Under the pieces are notes generated by a model. That model made no database searches. It saw nothing but the letters and a program-made list of their open reading frames with translations, and was not told the DNA's origin. A stretch of 64,000 nt of DNA from Ectocarpus siliculosus. Taxonomy: Eukaryota > Sar > Phaeophyceae > Ectocarpales > Ectocarpaceae. Made by a program: the position numbers and the translations under genes. This document shows, one piece after another, positions 23,001 through 32,469 of this stretch; positions within the stretch are counted from its first letter, which is position 1; each line of letters begins with the position of its first letter. The stretch covers positions 979,985-1,043,984 of the forward strand of contig FN649753.1 of the NCBI GenBank assembly GCA_000310025.1, written 5' to 3'.

Positions 23001-23109
23001 GTGGTGGTTCCACCCTTTGTCGGGCGTTCGTTCTCCGTCACCTCGCAAGCAGAGTTGCCAAGCCCAGGTTGTTCCCTGCGAGGCACTTGTGAACACACCT
23101 ACGGATTGA
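17062..23109 (+). CDS. 7TM receptor-like membrane protein, copy 3
   Basis: Paralogue of the gene at 10823. Exons 17062-17289, 21640-21860 and 22299-23109 have the same borders and phases (0 and 2), with exon lengths 228, 221 and 811 against 228, 221 and 808 in copy 2; the extra codon is one more Trp near the end. The product is about 419 residues with the same plan: Cys-rich N-terminus, seven hydrophobic spans, a charged loop of about 80 residues between TM5 and TM6, and a basic tail. Most differences are substitutions, several inside TM5 and TM6, so the frame is being kept. The first intron is about 4.35 kb against 1.06 kb in copy 2. Homology to copy 2 breaks near 17485 and resumes near 20835, so about 3.3 kb was inserted, including a SINE. 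Function is unknown; receptor-like is inferred from topology only. Confidence 0.72.
17571..17865 (-). mobile_element. tRNA-derived SINE, copy 2, 5'-truncated
   Basis: On the minus strand it runs from a broken box A (CTAGTTGGTATCC) through box B (GGGGTTCGAATCCC) and the shared body (GAGAGTGCTGAACTCTTC, GACCACGGGTTGGAGTAAAC) to an A-rich tail, seen here as the T run at 17571-17586. It is close in sequence to the copy at 23269. Confidence 0.82.
18657..18776. repeat. Three spaced GCAAGT...ACTTGC hairpins
   Basis: GCAAGTCTGAGTTACTTGC (18661), GCAAGTCAGAGGCACTTGC (18704) and GCAAGTCTGAGCTACTTGC (18757) each form a 6-bp stem with a 7-base loop, at 43- and 53-base spacing in AT-rich DNA. A related inverted pair lies at 18520-18555. 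It is in the inserted part of intron 1 of 7TM copy 3. Role unknown. Confidence 0.6.
18981..19004 (-). mobile_element. SINE head fragment (box A only)
   Basis: Minus strand reads CCGGTCGCCCCGGTGGTCTA, identical to the start of the SINE at 23269, then diverges. It is a short truncated copy. Confidence 0.5.
19970..20570 (+). repeat. Duplicated segment, copy C (matches 8130-9560)
   Basis: Continuous counterpart of the split segment at 8130-8320 and 9230-9560. A plus-strand frame keeps NHLAYEAFCKGN and another keeps FEPDGLP with basic residues, as in copy A, but no single open gene runs through. It lies in the insertion inside intron 1 of 7TM copy 3. Confidence 0.6.
20781..20826 (+). repeat. CCAAT-bearing dispersed repeat, well preserved copy
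   Basis: Core GACTGACGTCTTTTCATTGG followed by TCAGCCGGTTAGCGCGGTCG. Near-identical to 52661-52706 and 25845-25876. The core carries an inverted CCAAT box and a TGACGTC (CRE-like) motif. Confidence 0.55.
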
Positions 23110-23268
23110 TACCTTAACAGTCTTCGGTACCACATTGTAGTACTCATCGGACAATGGTGTATGTCCGACAGCGCCGTTAGTAGAAAAGGACGTAGGACTC
23201 ATTCCGATAGGAGTTTCTTGCAGCCTTGATCAAGGTCGGACTACCCGTCGTACACGTTTCTCGGTAAT

Positions 23269-23586
23269 GCCGGTCGCCCCGGTGGTCTAGTTGGTATCCT
23301 CGAAACCTCCTAGAGGTCAGGTCAGGGGTTCGAATCCCGGCGTAAGCGAGCTTTTCTTGCAAAGTGAGTTTCTCTCTCGCTTCCGCTTCAGGCCTAGTGG
23401 ATAGCGCTACATAGTTCGTGTGTACACAGAGGGAAGAGAGTGCTGAACTCTTCTCGCATTAAAAATCCAAGGCAAAGTACCGCAGGAGGGGAGGGGAGAG
23501 AGGGGCTCTTCTGTGTGACCACGGGTTGGAGTAAACGGCACTAGTGCTGTGAGCTCTGATTTGAAGTGAAGACAAAAAAAAAAAAA
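23269..23586 (+). mobile_element. tRNA-derived SINE, copy 3 (best preserved)
   Basis: About 318 bp. The head has box A (GGTGGTCTAGTTGGTA) and box B (GGGGTTCGAATCCCGG), as in a tRNA gene. A unique body follows (GTTCGTGTGTACACAGAGGG, GCTGAACTCTTCTCGCATT, CACGGGTTGGAGTAAACGGC), ending GAAGTGAAGAC plus 13 A. This is the classic layout of a pol III-transcribed SINE copied by LINE machinery. The host LINE family is not shown; the LINE at 54880 is only one candidate. Confidence 0.85.
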
Positions 23587-24990
23587 TTCAAAAATATTTG
23601 AGCCCGTGTGTGTAAGTACGTCGGCCCGTGTGCAGGTTGCTCCCCGCGATGTCGAGATGATGGCTCTCTCCCGAGGCGCTCGCCCCCACAATATTTTCCT
23701 CCTGTACTTCCACAACAGTCTCGGGACTCTGCCACGGCGGTACAGGACTGTAACCGCTGAGTTTGCACATCCTTGACTACTGTTGGCGTTGATGAAATCG
23801 TGAGGCCCACCGTGGCCGCGCCTGTTGACGTAGCGGTTGCCGCGCTGGCGCTGCTGTAGTCGCCTGCGGTCGGTCATGAACACACACCCCTTTGATATTT
23901 ATATTGTTTTTCTGCGCACGGTAAAGGAGATGCAGAGATGTTTTCTGAAGGGTGTAGCAATCGCACTTCCTACATAGGACCGAATCTGTTGGCCGGTGGT
24001 TTGTATATAGCGCTTGGAACATCTTGAAGCGCAAGGTCCCCTCGAGCGAGTAAGTATATTTTGATGTTGCTCTCAGGGCCGAAGTAAGTACGGACGGCTC
24101 TTTGCGACTCGCGCAAACCCGTCTTCTGCGATCGAATGGAGCGCACGATACCCATCGTGAGCATGGACCATTTTGAGGATACCTCTCAGATTGTAGCACT
24201 ACTATGGTCAAGCCTATATTTTTCAAGGGTGTACCCCGGTAACGGTGTTGTTGTAGGAGGCGGACACATTTATTTTCGGCGGTAAATACCGTGAGGCGGT
24301 AATTGCTTCGGCGGTAAAGGTGGTGTTATTATATATATTGCGTTATTTGGCGATAACTATTTTTGGCGAGGTGGCCAAACAAAAACGCGGGGGGGGTAGT
24401 AATAATGCAATATTACGGTAGTTGTTATTACGGTACACTGTACATTGCATTTTTCGGCGGTACCGACGTTGTTGATCGATTGGTCGAGCTCCGTTGAGCG
24501 TTCAGTTTCTCCGTGAGAACTTTTGCCTAGACTACTTCCTCTCTAGCTGCTTGGGCATACATACGTCGTTCTCGACGGTGCCATGCACCATAAAGTGCTC
24601 CTCCGCAGAGGAGATAGTTCGGTGCGGTTTAGCGACCGCTCTTCTTACCGTGCACTTTTTGCGTGCGAAACGTCCTGGTGACCGCGATTTTGTTGGGCTT
24701 ACCTTAGCTCAGCATGACAGCTGTGGTGCCACTGCGTTTGTTTGCTCACGATCTGTCTGCCGCAAAATGGTATTTATTTGTCAAGTTCGCTATGCAGAGA
24801 AGAGTCGGGGAACTAGTGGTGAACTACTGTACCACCGTCGGAACGATGATTCCCAGCTTGGTTTCGACGCCGAGTGGAGGAGAAGGAAAAGCGTTGAGTA
24901 CGTCGAGCCCCATTTTGTTGTCATACTGAAGAAATCTAGTGGTGTTCGCATCACTGTACTTTGAGCCAGCTTCCGATCCCTCGAGTTATG
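23587..24990. other. Duplicated-block tail and AT-rich spacer
   Basis: 23810-24220 (minus strand) is the counterpart of 13890-14320 and carries a stop and frame changes, so it is a relic. 24240-24450 is AT-rich with repeated GGCGGTAA motifs. A 156-residue plus-strand frame at 24494-24964 lies directly upstream of gypsy relic sequence and may be degraded pol; I could not recognise it. Confidence 0.45.
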
Positions 24991-25021
24991 GTACTTTGGA
25001 CAAGTTGTTGATACTTATCTT

Positions 25022-25230
25022 TTTTGACACGAAAGCTTCATTTCACCAAATCACGGTTCACCGTGAAACTACATCCCTTTGACGCCATTCGTGAAGTCTT
25101 CTGGGCTCTTTGAGTGGTTGAACATGCCTCAAGGCAGCTCCGTTGCCCTTGGGGTGGTTTTGCGAAGTCGTCAACGAAGTCACTCGAAATCTCCGGACCT
25201 CGTCTCGTTCATCACAAGACGCGCGTGTGT
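25022..25230 (+). pseudogene. Ty3/gypsy reverse transcriptase relic
   Basis: Translated pieces match the Ty3/gypsy RT core: FDTKASFHQI, then after a stop and frame change TPFVKSSGLFEWLNMPQG, then after another frame change ALGWFCEVVNEV. These correspond to the family blocks around AFHQI, the R..TAF region, the EW..MP.G block and the N-P-G-x-FQ..M block. The catalytic Y-x-DD block is not visible. No flanking LTRs were found. It is an old dead fragment. Confidence 0.75.
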
Positions 25231-26517
25231 CACATTCGGCTCCCTGTCAACTCTTCGGTTTGACAACAGGGCTTAGGTACGCTGTTCCTTCACACTCTGT
25301 TGCATCTAGCTCTTCGGTCCTACGCAACCATTATAATGCTTCGGTGATTACATGTCCATACACAATATGTTGCCTCTAGAACTCCGGTCCTTTGCATTTC
25401 CTCTACGAGACGGTTGCGGTCTCGAGAGGCTTCCCAGAACGATAAAACAAAGGTGTCTGCGGCGTGAGAAACTTGAACGAGTAATCAAGAAGACATTTTG
25501 TCGCTGGGGGATTCGTCGATCGGGGTGGACAAAAGCAGAGGGGTAGCGCGTGTGCTCATGACGGAACTGTTCGATCCCTAAGAAGTGTGGCGAATGATAC
25601 GACCCATTGAAAGCCAAATGAGGAATTCGATATCGCAAGGCTGCAGGCAAGCGCCGCAAAAGCAGGATAGCACAGAAACTAAACTAAAAGAAAACTGCCG
25701 TCAGGAGCCATTTGCTCCTTTTTCTTCCTGCTCGTCACGCGTCTGATCAAAGCCATCGTGGCATAACCGACCCCCAGAATGTTTCGATAGTAACTTACAC
25801 GCGCCCATGGTCTTTTTACGGCCGCGCTTGACACCGGCGAATTTTCATTGGTCACCCGGTTAGCGCGGTCGATGCTAAGAAGCACGAAGGGCTTGTCGAA
25901 AGAAGAAATGTCGATGCTCTTGCCGTGCCAAGTGTGTGCCATGAACATCGGCAAAAGTGCAAGCTGTAACAGCGCGCGACGTTCGGATGCAAATGTGCTG
26001 CTTCGTGACCACGTGTCGCAACAGGGTATCCGAAGATGCCGTGGCCAGAGCAGGAGTAGGAGCTCAGGTTTGATCTCCGCGGACGTGCACGTGTAATGCA
26101 TCGGCTCGTGTGCTTTGCAACGGTCAGCCAAAACGTCAACATCGCCGCGAACGTTCCATGACCTTGACCCTGCTTCGCGGCGCTCCTGTGAGCGTTGCGC
26201 TCCGACGCGAGCAAAGAGGCACATACGGCCGGACGCCGTCCAATTTTTTTTCTTTTTTTATCATGCTTCAACCAGCACTCCAAGGAAAAGGACACCGCTC
26301 TAAGGACACGATCGACAAAGGCAAGCAAACCCAACACAATCGCACATCCTAGAAAGGGTTGGAACCCGCCATACGAGCGATTAGGGTGGCCCCCTCAAAC
26401 TTGCTTGGGCAGCAAGCAGCGGGACAGCAATGGTGGAACGATCGGAGTTTGGCTGTGGGCTGACGCGCCCGAGCACATCCCTTCATCATCCGCGCGGGGG
26501 CTCCTCCGCTCGCCGCC
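25231..26517. other. Non-coding spacer with one CCAAT-type repeat
   Basis: 25829-25876 is a CCAAT-type repeat (TTTTCATTGGTCACCCGGTT then AGCGCGGTCGATG). 25290-25400 has two imperfect copies of a GTTGC.TCTAG..CTCCGGTCCT motif. The long minus-strand frames across 25852-26337 overlap each other and the repeat, and I do not call them genes. 26350-26517 may be the 3' untranslated part of the ribosomal P2 gene. Confidence 0.4.
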
Positions 26518-26525
26518 CTAGTAGT
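26518..26525 (-). other. Candidate terminal mini-exon of the P2 gene
   Basis: After exon 3 of P2 stops in phase 1, the minus strand here reads AG then ACTACTAG, which would complete GAC, TAC and a stop, giving the ending GGGDEDY. The acceptor has a weak pyrimidine tract and eight bases can match by chance, so this is only a candidate. Confidence 0.3.
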
Positions 26526-27541
26526 CTCCTCCGCCTGCGCAAAGCCAAGAGAGGTCCAAGTCGAGCGGGGGGGGGGTGGGGTGGAGACCATCAGTCGCGC
26601 AAAGACACGTTATTCTTCGCAACACTGACGTTTCGATATGGCCGGAGTACGTGCAGCGGGAAGCTTTGGGGCTGAGGCAGGGGGGGGAACAGCAGAAGAT
26701 GTCTGCCTACGACCCAACAGAGAACAGTGACGCCAAATAACTGGTCGGGCTACGCAAAGAAACAAGAACCAAACGAACATGTCAGCAGTCCCTGAACTAC
26801 GCATGTACCATACAACAGCGACTGCGGCTTTGACCGAAACGAGAGCGCGAAATATCGAAATTGCAGCAGCGACTACTGCATGCTGCTGACCCATCCAAAT
26901 CACACAAAGCCCTCGCCGAAAAGAATGTGATAGAATTGAGCCTGCCAATGAACGACGTGTGTGGCCTGAGAAAAAAAGTCATAATTGGGAACATAAACGC
27001 CGTGCATTACGGCCTAAAAGGGCTACGATGGGGACTACATACAGTCAGGGCCCGCTAGTGAGAGGTCAAAACACCACGTTACCGGAGGACGGAGGGCGTA
27101 TCGTCCTACAGAAAAAAAAACAGTGGGGGCGGGTTGGGTTGGGAAAAGGGGATACTGTACTGTCATGTTTGCTGCGTGAGTGGTGTGGTAAAGTCAAATG
27201 AAGCAAAGTCGTCTTTCGGTTACGTCGAATCTATGTTCAGAGTGCGGCAAGGTTGTGCCGCGAAAACCAGCCGTAGGGTTGGTACCGAATGGACCGTGGC
27301 ACCAAGTCGATCAGAACGTAAGTCGGAACATCTCTATCCTACAATCACGAGCTTGGCCGAATACAGTCCATCACACGCAAGCACGCAAGAAATTTTCACG
27401 CCGAACACAAAACCACCCGTCGTACCCTGCAGAAACTGCACATGTGTTCCCGTTAATCAATCCGCCTTGTAGGATACGAGGGTCCACCGCACACATCAGG
27501 AGTGAAAGAAACCAAACGAGCACTGCGTCCTCGACCCTTAC

Positions 27542-27640
27542 CCTCGTCGCCGCCGCCGAACATGTCCATGCCGCCTCCCATGTCGATCTCCTCCTCTTCC
27601 TCCTCCTCCACCTTCTTCTCCTCGGCCGCCGGGGCAGCGT

Positions 27641-27671
<31 letters not shown>

Positions 27672-29982
27672 GCCTCCGCCGCCGAACGACGCGAGCTTGC
27701 CCTTACCGGCCTCGATAAGGGCGGCGATGTCCTGCGTGCGTACAGCAGTGTTACAGAGAAAAAGTCAAAGGGGGGATGTTTGGTTGTGTCACACCTTGCT
27801 GGATTAGGGGACACACCCAGCGGTGTTTCGCAAGCACCAGGGGTGCGGTAGATATATGCATGCTGCGGCGCCGATAGACGAAAAGAACCGGACAGACGCT
27901 AGAGAATCACGGGAGGCACGCAATAACGGAACCTGTCCCACGACAATTTGCAAACAAAAGCCTTCAGCCTGTCCTTCAGCGCCAGTGGGTAAGCGCGACT
28001 ATGGCATTTGCGTCCTGGACTTACACAAAACTGTACCTCTCCATGGATCTACTCATTGAGTGTTCACCCTCGGGGTTGGGGTGCATACAACTCTCGAAAA
28101 AAAGAAACTCGGGACCAACATTAAGATCAGCACCAGACAGGCAAAGATCAGCACCTCTACGAAGAATAAAAAAAAAACGCGCATGGCGTTCAGTGACACA
28201 TGGAATCATCCAGGGCACACAACAGCAAGCTTTCGCGGATGCGGACGTAATCCTTGTGCGGCTACGTTAAAAACTCCTTGCCATCTCTTGGGGGGGGCCA
28301 CACAAAACGCCTAGGAAACATGGCCGTGTGTTGCTTACCTTGCCAGCCATGTCAGCGATGAGCTGGTCGAGGCGAGCCTCGTCGCACTTTGTCGTCGTCG
28401 TGTTGACACACACAAGAACAGATAAATCAAGGAAAGAGCGAGGAACGAAAAAACGAAGGCGACCATTGAAGGTGAGCAAGGAGAACTTGACGCGTGCTAT
28501 ATGCTCGAAGCGGTCAACAAGTCAAGTCGTGCCGTTATACAGCATGGAGTGTGCACTTCCCGAACAAGGGGAAGGAAGGCACTACGGTATGTGCAGGTCT
28601 GAAGAGAGGCACGGAACGTCACCAGCCAAATTCAACATCGGCAGCTGTCTGTAAAGGAGGGGGGTAATTCTCGTTATCCTGGTAATGGTGAGCGGCGTCG
28701 CCAAAAAGAAACAAGCTTTCTGTGCACGTGGGGATCCGCGACAAGAGAGAAACACATAAAAACAGAAAGTTACACCCATGTTATCATGGTTGGCAATGGA
28801 ACGCAAAACAATACCATGGTATGCAATACAAAGGCATGTACCATCGCCTCGGGGCAGCGCCAGCCTTGGGGATCAAAAGAGGCAAGTCTGCACGGTAAGC
28901 AATGGCTACAGATCACGCGTACCTGCCTCTCGCCCCTGCTAGAGGCGAGGGAGGCGTCCACGAGACTTTCTTTTATTTTCCTGCCGTTTCAGAGTTGTGA
29001 TCAACGCGTCGCCGCGGGCGGCGACGCTATCGCAGCCTCAAGTTTCAAAACAGGGATATCGTTGTGAGCAACGGATGCGTCACCACGATGATTTTCGGGT
29101 GCAATACACGGCAAACGGACAGCAGTGAAGGTGTTTGGGTAGGAGTGGCCAGATAAGTTCATCGATTTTTGTGCCTTTCTCCTCTCGCCAACAACGCATG
29201 CCAACGAATAGAAATGGCTCGAACCGCTGGTGCTATTCCTACCAAAATGGCATGGACGCAAAAGCGGCAGCACGACTACAGTGCCTGGAGGTAAGCAGCT
29301 TTGTGTGGCATCTTCAGCACTGATGGGGTGGCTGCTGCTGTGGTTTTTTAGTACCGTTGTGAGTCACCGCACAGGGGTGCGAGCGATTTCAAGGGTAATT
29401 CCTCCACAACCAGGAGGTTACCACTGGCGAAGAGGCCGGTTTTGAAAATATCTCATCGAGAGCTTTCCTGAGAATAATCAAATGGTGCTCGCACCCTCCT
29501 GATTGTGGAGAGATTACGCTTTGAAAATCGATCGAACCCCTGTGCGCTGACTCGCAACCTTGCGGTACTTGGTAGTTGATGCTGATGCCCCCAAACTGGT
29601 CGTACTGACTGCTGTACACATTGGCAGACAGAGTGCTGAAAGTTTCAAGAGATCGACAGGGCTGCAAGACGCTCAGCAGCCTGTAATCACACGATCGAGA
29701 GAAGCCAGCTTTTCATTCCACCGCCAGAACAAACATGTACGGATGCACGGCAGGTCCGCCCGGAAACCCTTGCCGGACACCGGCAGCAAAGACAAGGATC
29801 ACGACCGGCAGGCAATGGCGCGCTGGGAGCATTTGGATTTTTTATCTGAGGCGGGGTATGTGTCACGAAAGCAAGCAACTCACCTCGATGCCGACCGCGG
29901 CGAGCGCGGTGGTCACGTCTTCCTTGGTGGGAGAGGCGTTCCCGCCGAGGACAAGGAGCATGTAGGTAGCCAGGTGACGCAT
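27542..29982 (-). CDS. RPLP2: 60S acidic ribosomal protein P2 (stalk protein)
   Basis: Component of the large-subunit lateral stalk that recruits translation factors. Exons on the minus strand: 29884-29982, 28339-28386 and 27542-27731, in phases 0 and 0; then a phase-1 donor (GAGG before GTAAGG), so a short last exon is missing from this span. Exon 1 begins MRHLATYMLLVLGGN, the P2 N-terminus. Exon 2 gives ARLDQLIADMAGK. Exon 3 gives DIAALIEAGKGKLASFG, a long Gly hinge, AAPAAEEKK, an acidic Glu run and DMGGGMDMFGGG. The 112 residues seen equal the usual P2 length. The Gly hinge is longer and purer than the usual Ala-rich hinge, and the tail is not the typical animal GFGLFD form. Identity is firm; the last few residues are not. 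Confidence 0.92.
29393..29563. mobile_element. Possible diverged MITE copy
   Basis: Shares the internal CTCATCGAGAGCTTTCC and TTTGAAAAT motifs with the element at 2725 and ends in CAACCTTGCG, but its inverted ends match poorly. It lies in an intron of the P2 gene. Confidence 0.3.
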
Positions 29983-30796
29983 CTGTGGTGGTGGGTGCAC
30001 ACCATCCACGCACCGACGGCCACGACGGCAAGGAGGGACAGCAGCAGCAGAGGTGGCAAATGGGTGGAGAAGGGGGCTGTTGTTGAGAAAGAAGGGTCGT
30101 ACAAAACTGGTCTACCGACGCAACACCACACGACGCATGCAGGTAGAATGTGCAACCTCAGCTGCTGCACGCACGCTTCGGCTGCAAGGGTGTGGGATGA
30201 GGCCCAACTGTCTCTAGTCCTCGCGGTGTACCACAACATCCATCAGGCTCTTGAATGGTGCGTGTGTGGGAAAGGCCGGCTGAGGTGTCCACTCCCTCTC
30301 TCGCATTGAATCCTCCAGTTCCCGATCTCACGAACACACGCAACCCAATGGGTCCATGCAAACAACGCACCGGCGTGCAGGGAGAACTCACCTTGAATCG
30401 ATTAAGGCTTGGCCTGAAACAAGATGAACGTCTGAACGAGGGCCCAGCAGAGCCAGAGGATAGCCTAGGGGGAACGCGAGTGAGAATCTACGAAGATTTG
30501 GGTACCCCGGATGAATATTTGGGGGGGGGGGGTGGGGAGTAATTCCGCCGCATTTTCTTCACGACATGCATGGACCGGTGCATCACGTATCACGCAAGCC
30601 AACGACGACCGCAGTGTAGACGAACCTAGAGCACACGACAGGCAAACTTCCTGGGTAGTAGGGGCATTCCTGTATTTTGGGTGACGTTGACTTCCTCCGT
30701 GAGCGACAGGAAAAGCTAGCAATAAGCTGCGCTTTTGGGTTGTTCCGCCACACCAGAGAAAGGCAGCCGCTGCTGGAGGCAACAACCAAAGCGACG
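29983..30796. other. P2 upstream region
   Basis: Upstream of the P2 start on the minus strand and of a small plus-strand gene on the other side, so it probably holds divergent promoters. No TATA box or other element could be assigned with confidence. Only a G run (30523-30538) stands out. Confidence 0.35.
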
Positions 30797-31333
30797 ATGA
30801 GCCTAATTGTGATTGCCGGCGTGCTGGCGGCTGGGTTGCTCTCTGTGGGAGCGTACAGATTATGGCTGAAAGCTACTGCCGACGACGACGATGTAGAGGT
30901 GAGAACGTGTACCCCTGCATGAGTCTACCCCCCCAACACAGCAGCGCCGGCTCTATTCTGTAGTGCCTCCCTGTCTCCAGCTCTTTTCTCTCCCTGGCCG
31001 TCCAAAGCAGATAAAACGTAGCTGCGACTTGATGTGCGAGTTTCATTTTCTAGTCGTGGGGCGTAACGGTGGTGCTCCTTGTTTTCGCAGCAAAACGAGT
31101 TGGAAAACGAAAGCATGCCGGGCATCCTTAGGCCTGCCTGTCTTCAACCAATGCCGCCAGCCCAGGCCTCCGCTCCTTGTGCTGCCCTCGGTGACAACGT
31201 GACAACGGACAAGACAGAAGAACTGCTGTGGGAACATGTCTGCTACACACAGCAGTACGCCTGCCTTTGCAAGAAAAAGAAGGAACTCAGCACAACACGC
31301 TTAACTTCGCAACGCACTCACGAATACCGTTGA
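30797..31333 (+). CDS. Small single-pass membrane protein, hypothetical
   Basis: Not recognised. Two exons, 30797-30898 and 31091-31333, join in phase 0 across a GTGAGA donor and a TTTTCGCAG acceptor to give 114 residues. The N-terminus (MSLIVIAGVLAAGLLSVGAY) is a single hydrophobic helix followed by RLWLK and an acidic DDDDVE patch. The second exon is polar, has several Cys (one cluster CLCKKKK) and ends near THEYR. An N-terminal anchor with a soluble tail would suit a small organelle or ER membrane protein, but there is no family match. The short length and lack of a paralogue keep confidence low. Confidence 0.4.
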
Positions 31334-31941
31334 GACATTTTGGCTCGATGCCTCACTCGTTACAACGCGCAAGTTCAAGAATGTGGAAGGACTGTTCCAA
31401 CTCTTTGAGCCTGGTCAACTAACACCTCAACTGCTGTTGCCTCGATTTCCAACAATCGATAAGGGCTTTTCAGAATAGCAGAAAAAAAGATGGGACGAGG
31501 GAGTGAGACTGGAACATTTCAATTTTATCCCAACGCACGGTGTTTTGCCCTAAAGGGGCCTCGCCGTCCCAAGTTCCCTGACACACAAACTGCAGTAGGA
31601 GGTCATCGCACGGGTACACTCATTATGGACAAGTCAGTGGGAGATGTGCGCCGCACGCCTCTCGTATACCGACCCTGGGGGGAACAGTGGGAACGAAAAG
31701 GGGGAGGTGGGTGTACGGGGTACGGCTGGGCAGGGGGGGATCCGGAACCCAAGCTTCCACGTCGATTGTACACCGCGGTGGTTTAGAACTCCGAAAGACT
31801 CAGAGAACTACTGAAGGGATGGCATTAACAAGCGCAGCCTTAATCGGGGACTGCAGCATCAATCAAAACATTGTCCGTTTACGCCACGTTTTCTGTAATT
31901 CTGCGTTGTCAGCGTTTTGATCAGACTTTTTCGGTCTTCGA
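31334..31941. other. Spacer, nothing supported
   Basis: Short overlapping frames only. A frame at 31490-31786 has Gly-rich low complexity and no recognisable domain. Confidence 0.35.
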
Positions 31942-32469
31942 CTAAACGTTCCGTGCTGCAAGACCTCTCTGCTGTTTACGCTCGCTTCTTTTGTCCCATT
32001 TTGTCATTTGTCCTATTAATAGTAATAGGAGGTTAAGCTCTGAGGCATGCTCCTGGTACGTGTGCCACCTCTTCCTTTTCTTACTCAGCCCCCAAACACC
32101 CCCGTCAATCCCGACATCAATCCGCCACACTCTTCGCAGATCGACGGCACAATGAGGACGAGAATACGGCACGGAGGCTTGTGAGGCGCTGATGACGATC
32201 TCGCATCGCTTCGGGTGTTTGTCGTAGAACAGATTCTGAGCCTTGGTAAGGTCTCCCGCCACGACTATTCCCATAGGTGTTACAAACCGTTCAGGGACAA
32301 CTGCAGAGCTTCCACGCCGGTTCATGGGTGCATCTTGGAAGATACTGTGGTCCGTGACTTGTAGTCCATGACAAGCCGAAATGGCGCGCCAAAAGGGTGC
32401 CGCGGTGCTGCACCCGTATTGGGGGTAGAGGCCTGACCGGTACGATACTGTGTTTCCTCTCGGCCCCAC
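31942..32469 (-). CDS. Unrecognised open frame, possible exon
   Basis: A 175-codon minus-strand frame, free of low-complexity sequence until its end, with a mixed composition that looks protein-like (segments such as VPERFVTPMGIVVAGDLTKA and SASQASVPYSRPHC). The frame begins with GTG, not ATG, so if real it is an internal exon. The last third (KKKRKRW, LLLLL) looks like read-through into intron. No family was recognised. It could also be old transposon coding. Confidence 0.28.
   Translation of the reverse strand: MGPRGNTVSYRSGLYPQYGCSTAAPFWRAISACHGLQVTDHSIFQDAPMNRRGSSAVVPERFVTPMGIVVAGDLTKAQNLFYDKHPKRCEIVISASQASVPYSRPHCAVDLRRVWRIDVGIDGGVWGLSKKRKRWHTYQEHASELNLLLLLIGQMTKWDKRSERKQQRGLAARNV

Noticed and set aside
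23269-23350. A functional tRNA gene
   Set aside because: Boxes A and B are present, but the acceptor and anticodon stems do not pair well by eye, the same sequence continues into a shared 230-base body, and it is repeated nearby. A SINE head explains it better.
24494-24964. A 156-residue gene
   Set aside because: Starts from a non-ATG codon, has no motif, and directly precedes degraded gypsy sequence, so it is likely relic DNA.
27371-27814. Minus-strand Arg/Ala-rich protein
   Set aside because: Frame-shifted shadow of P2 exon 3, whose correct frame is fixed by family alignment.
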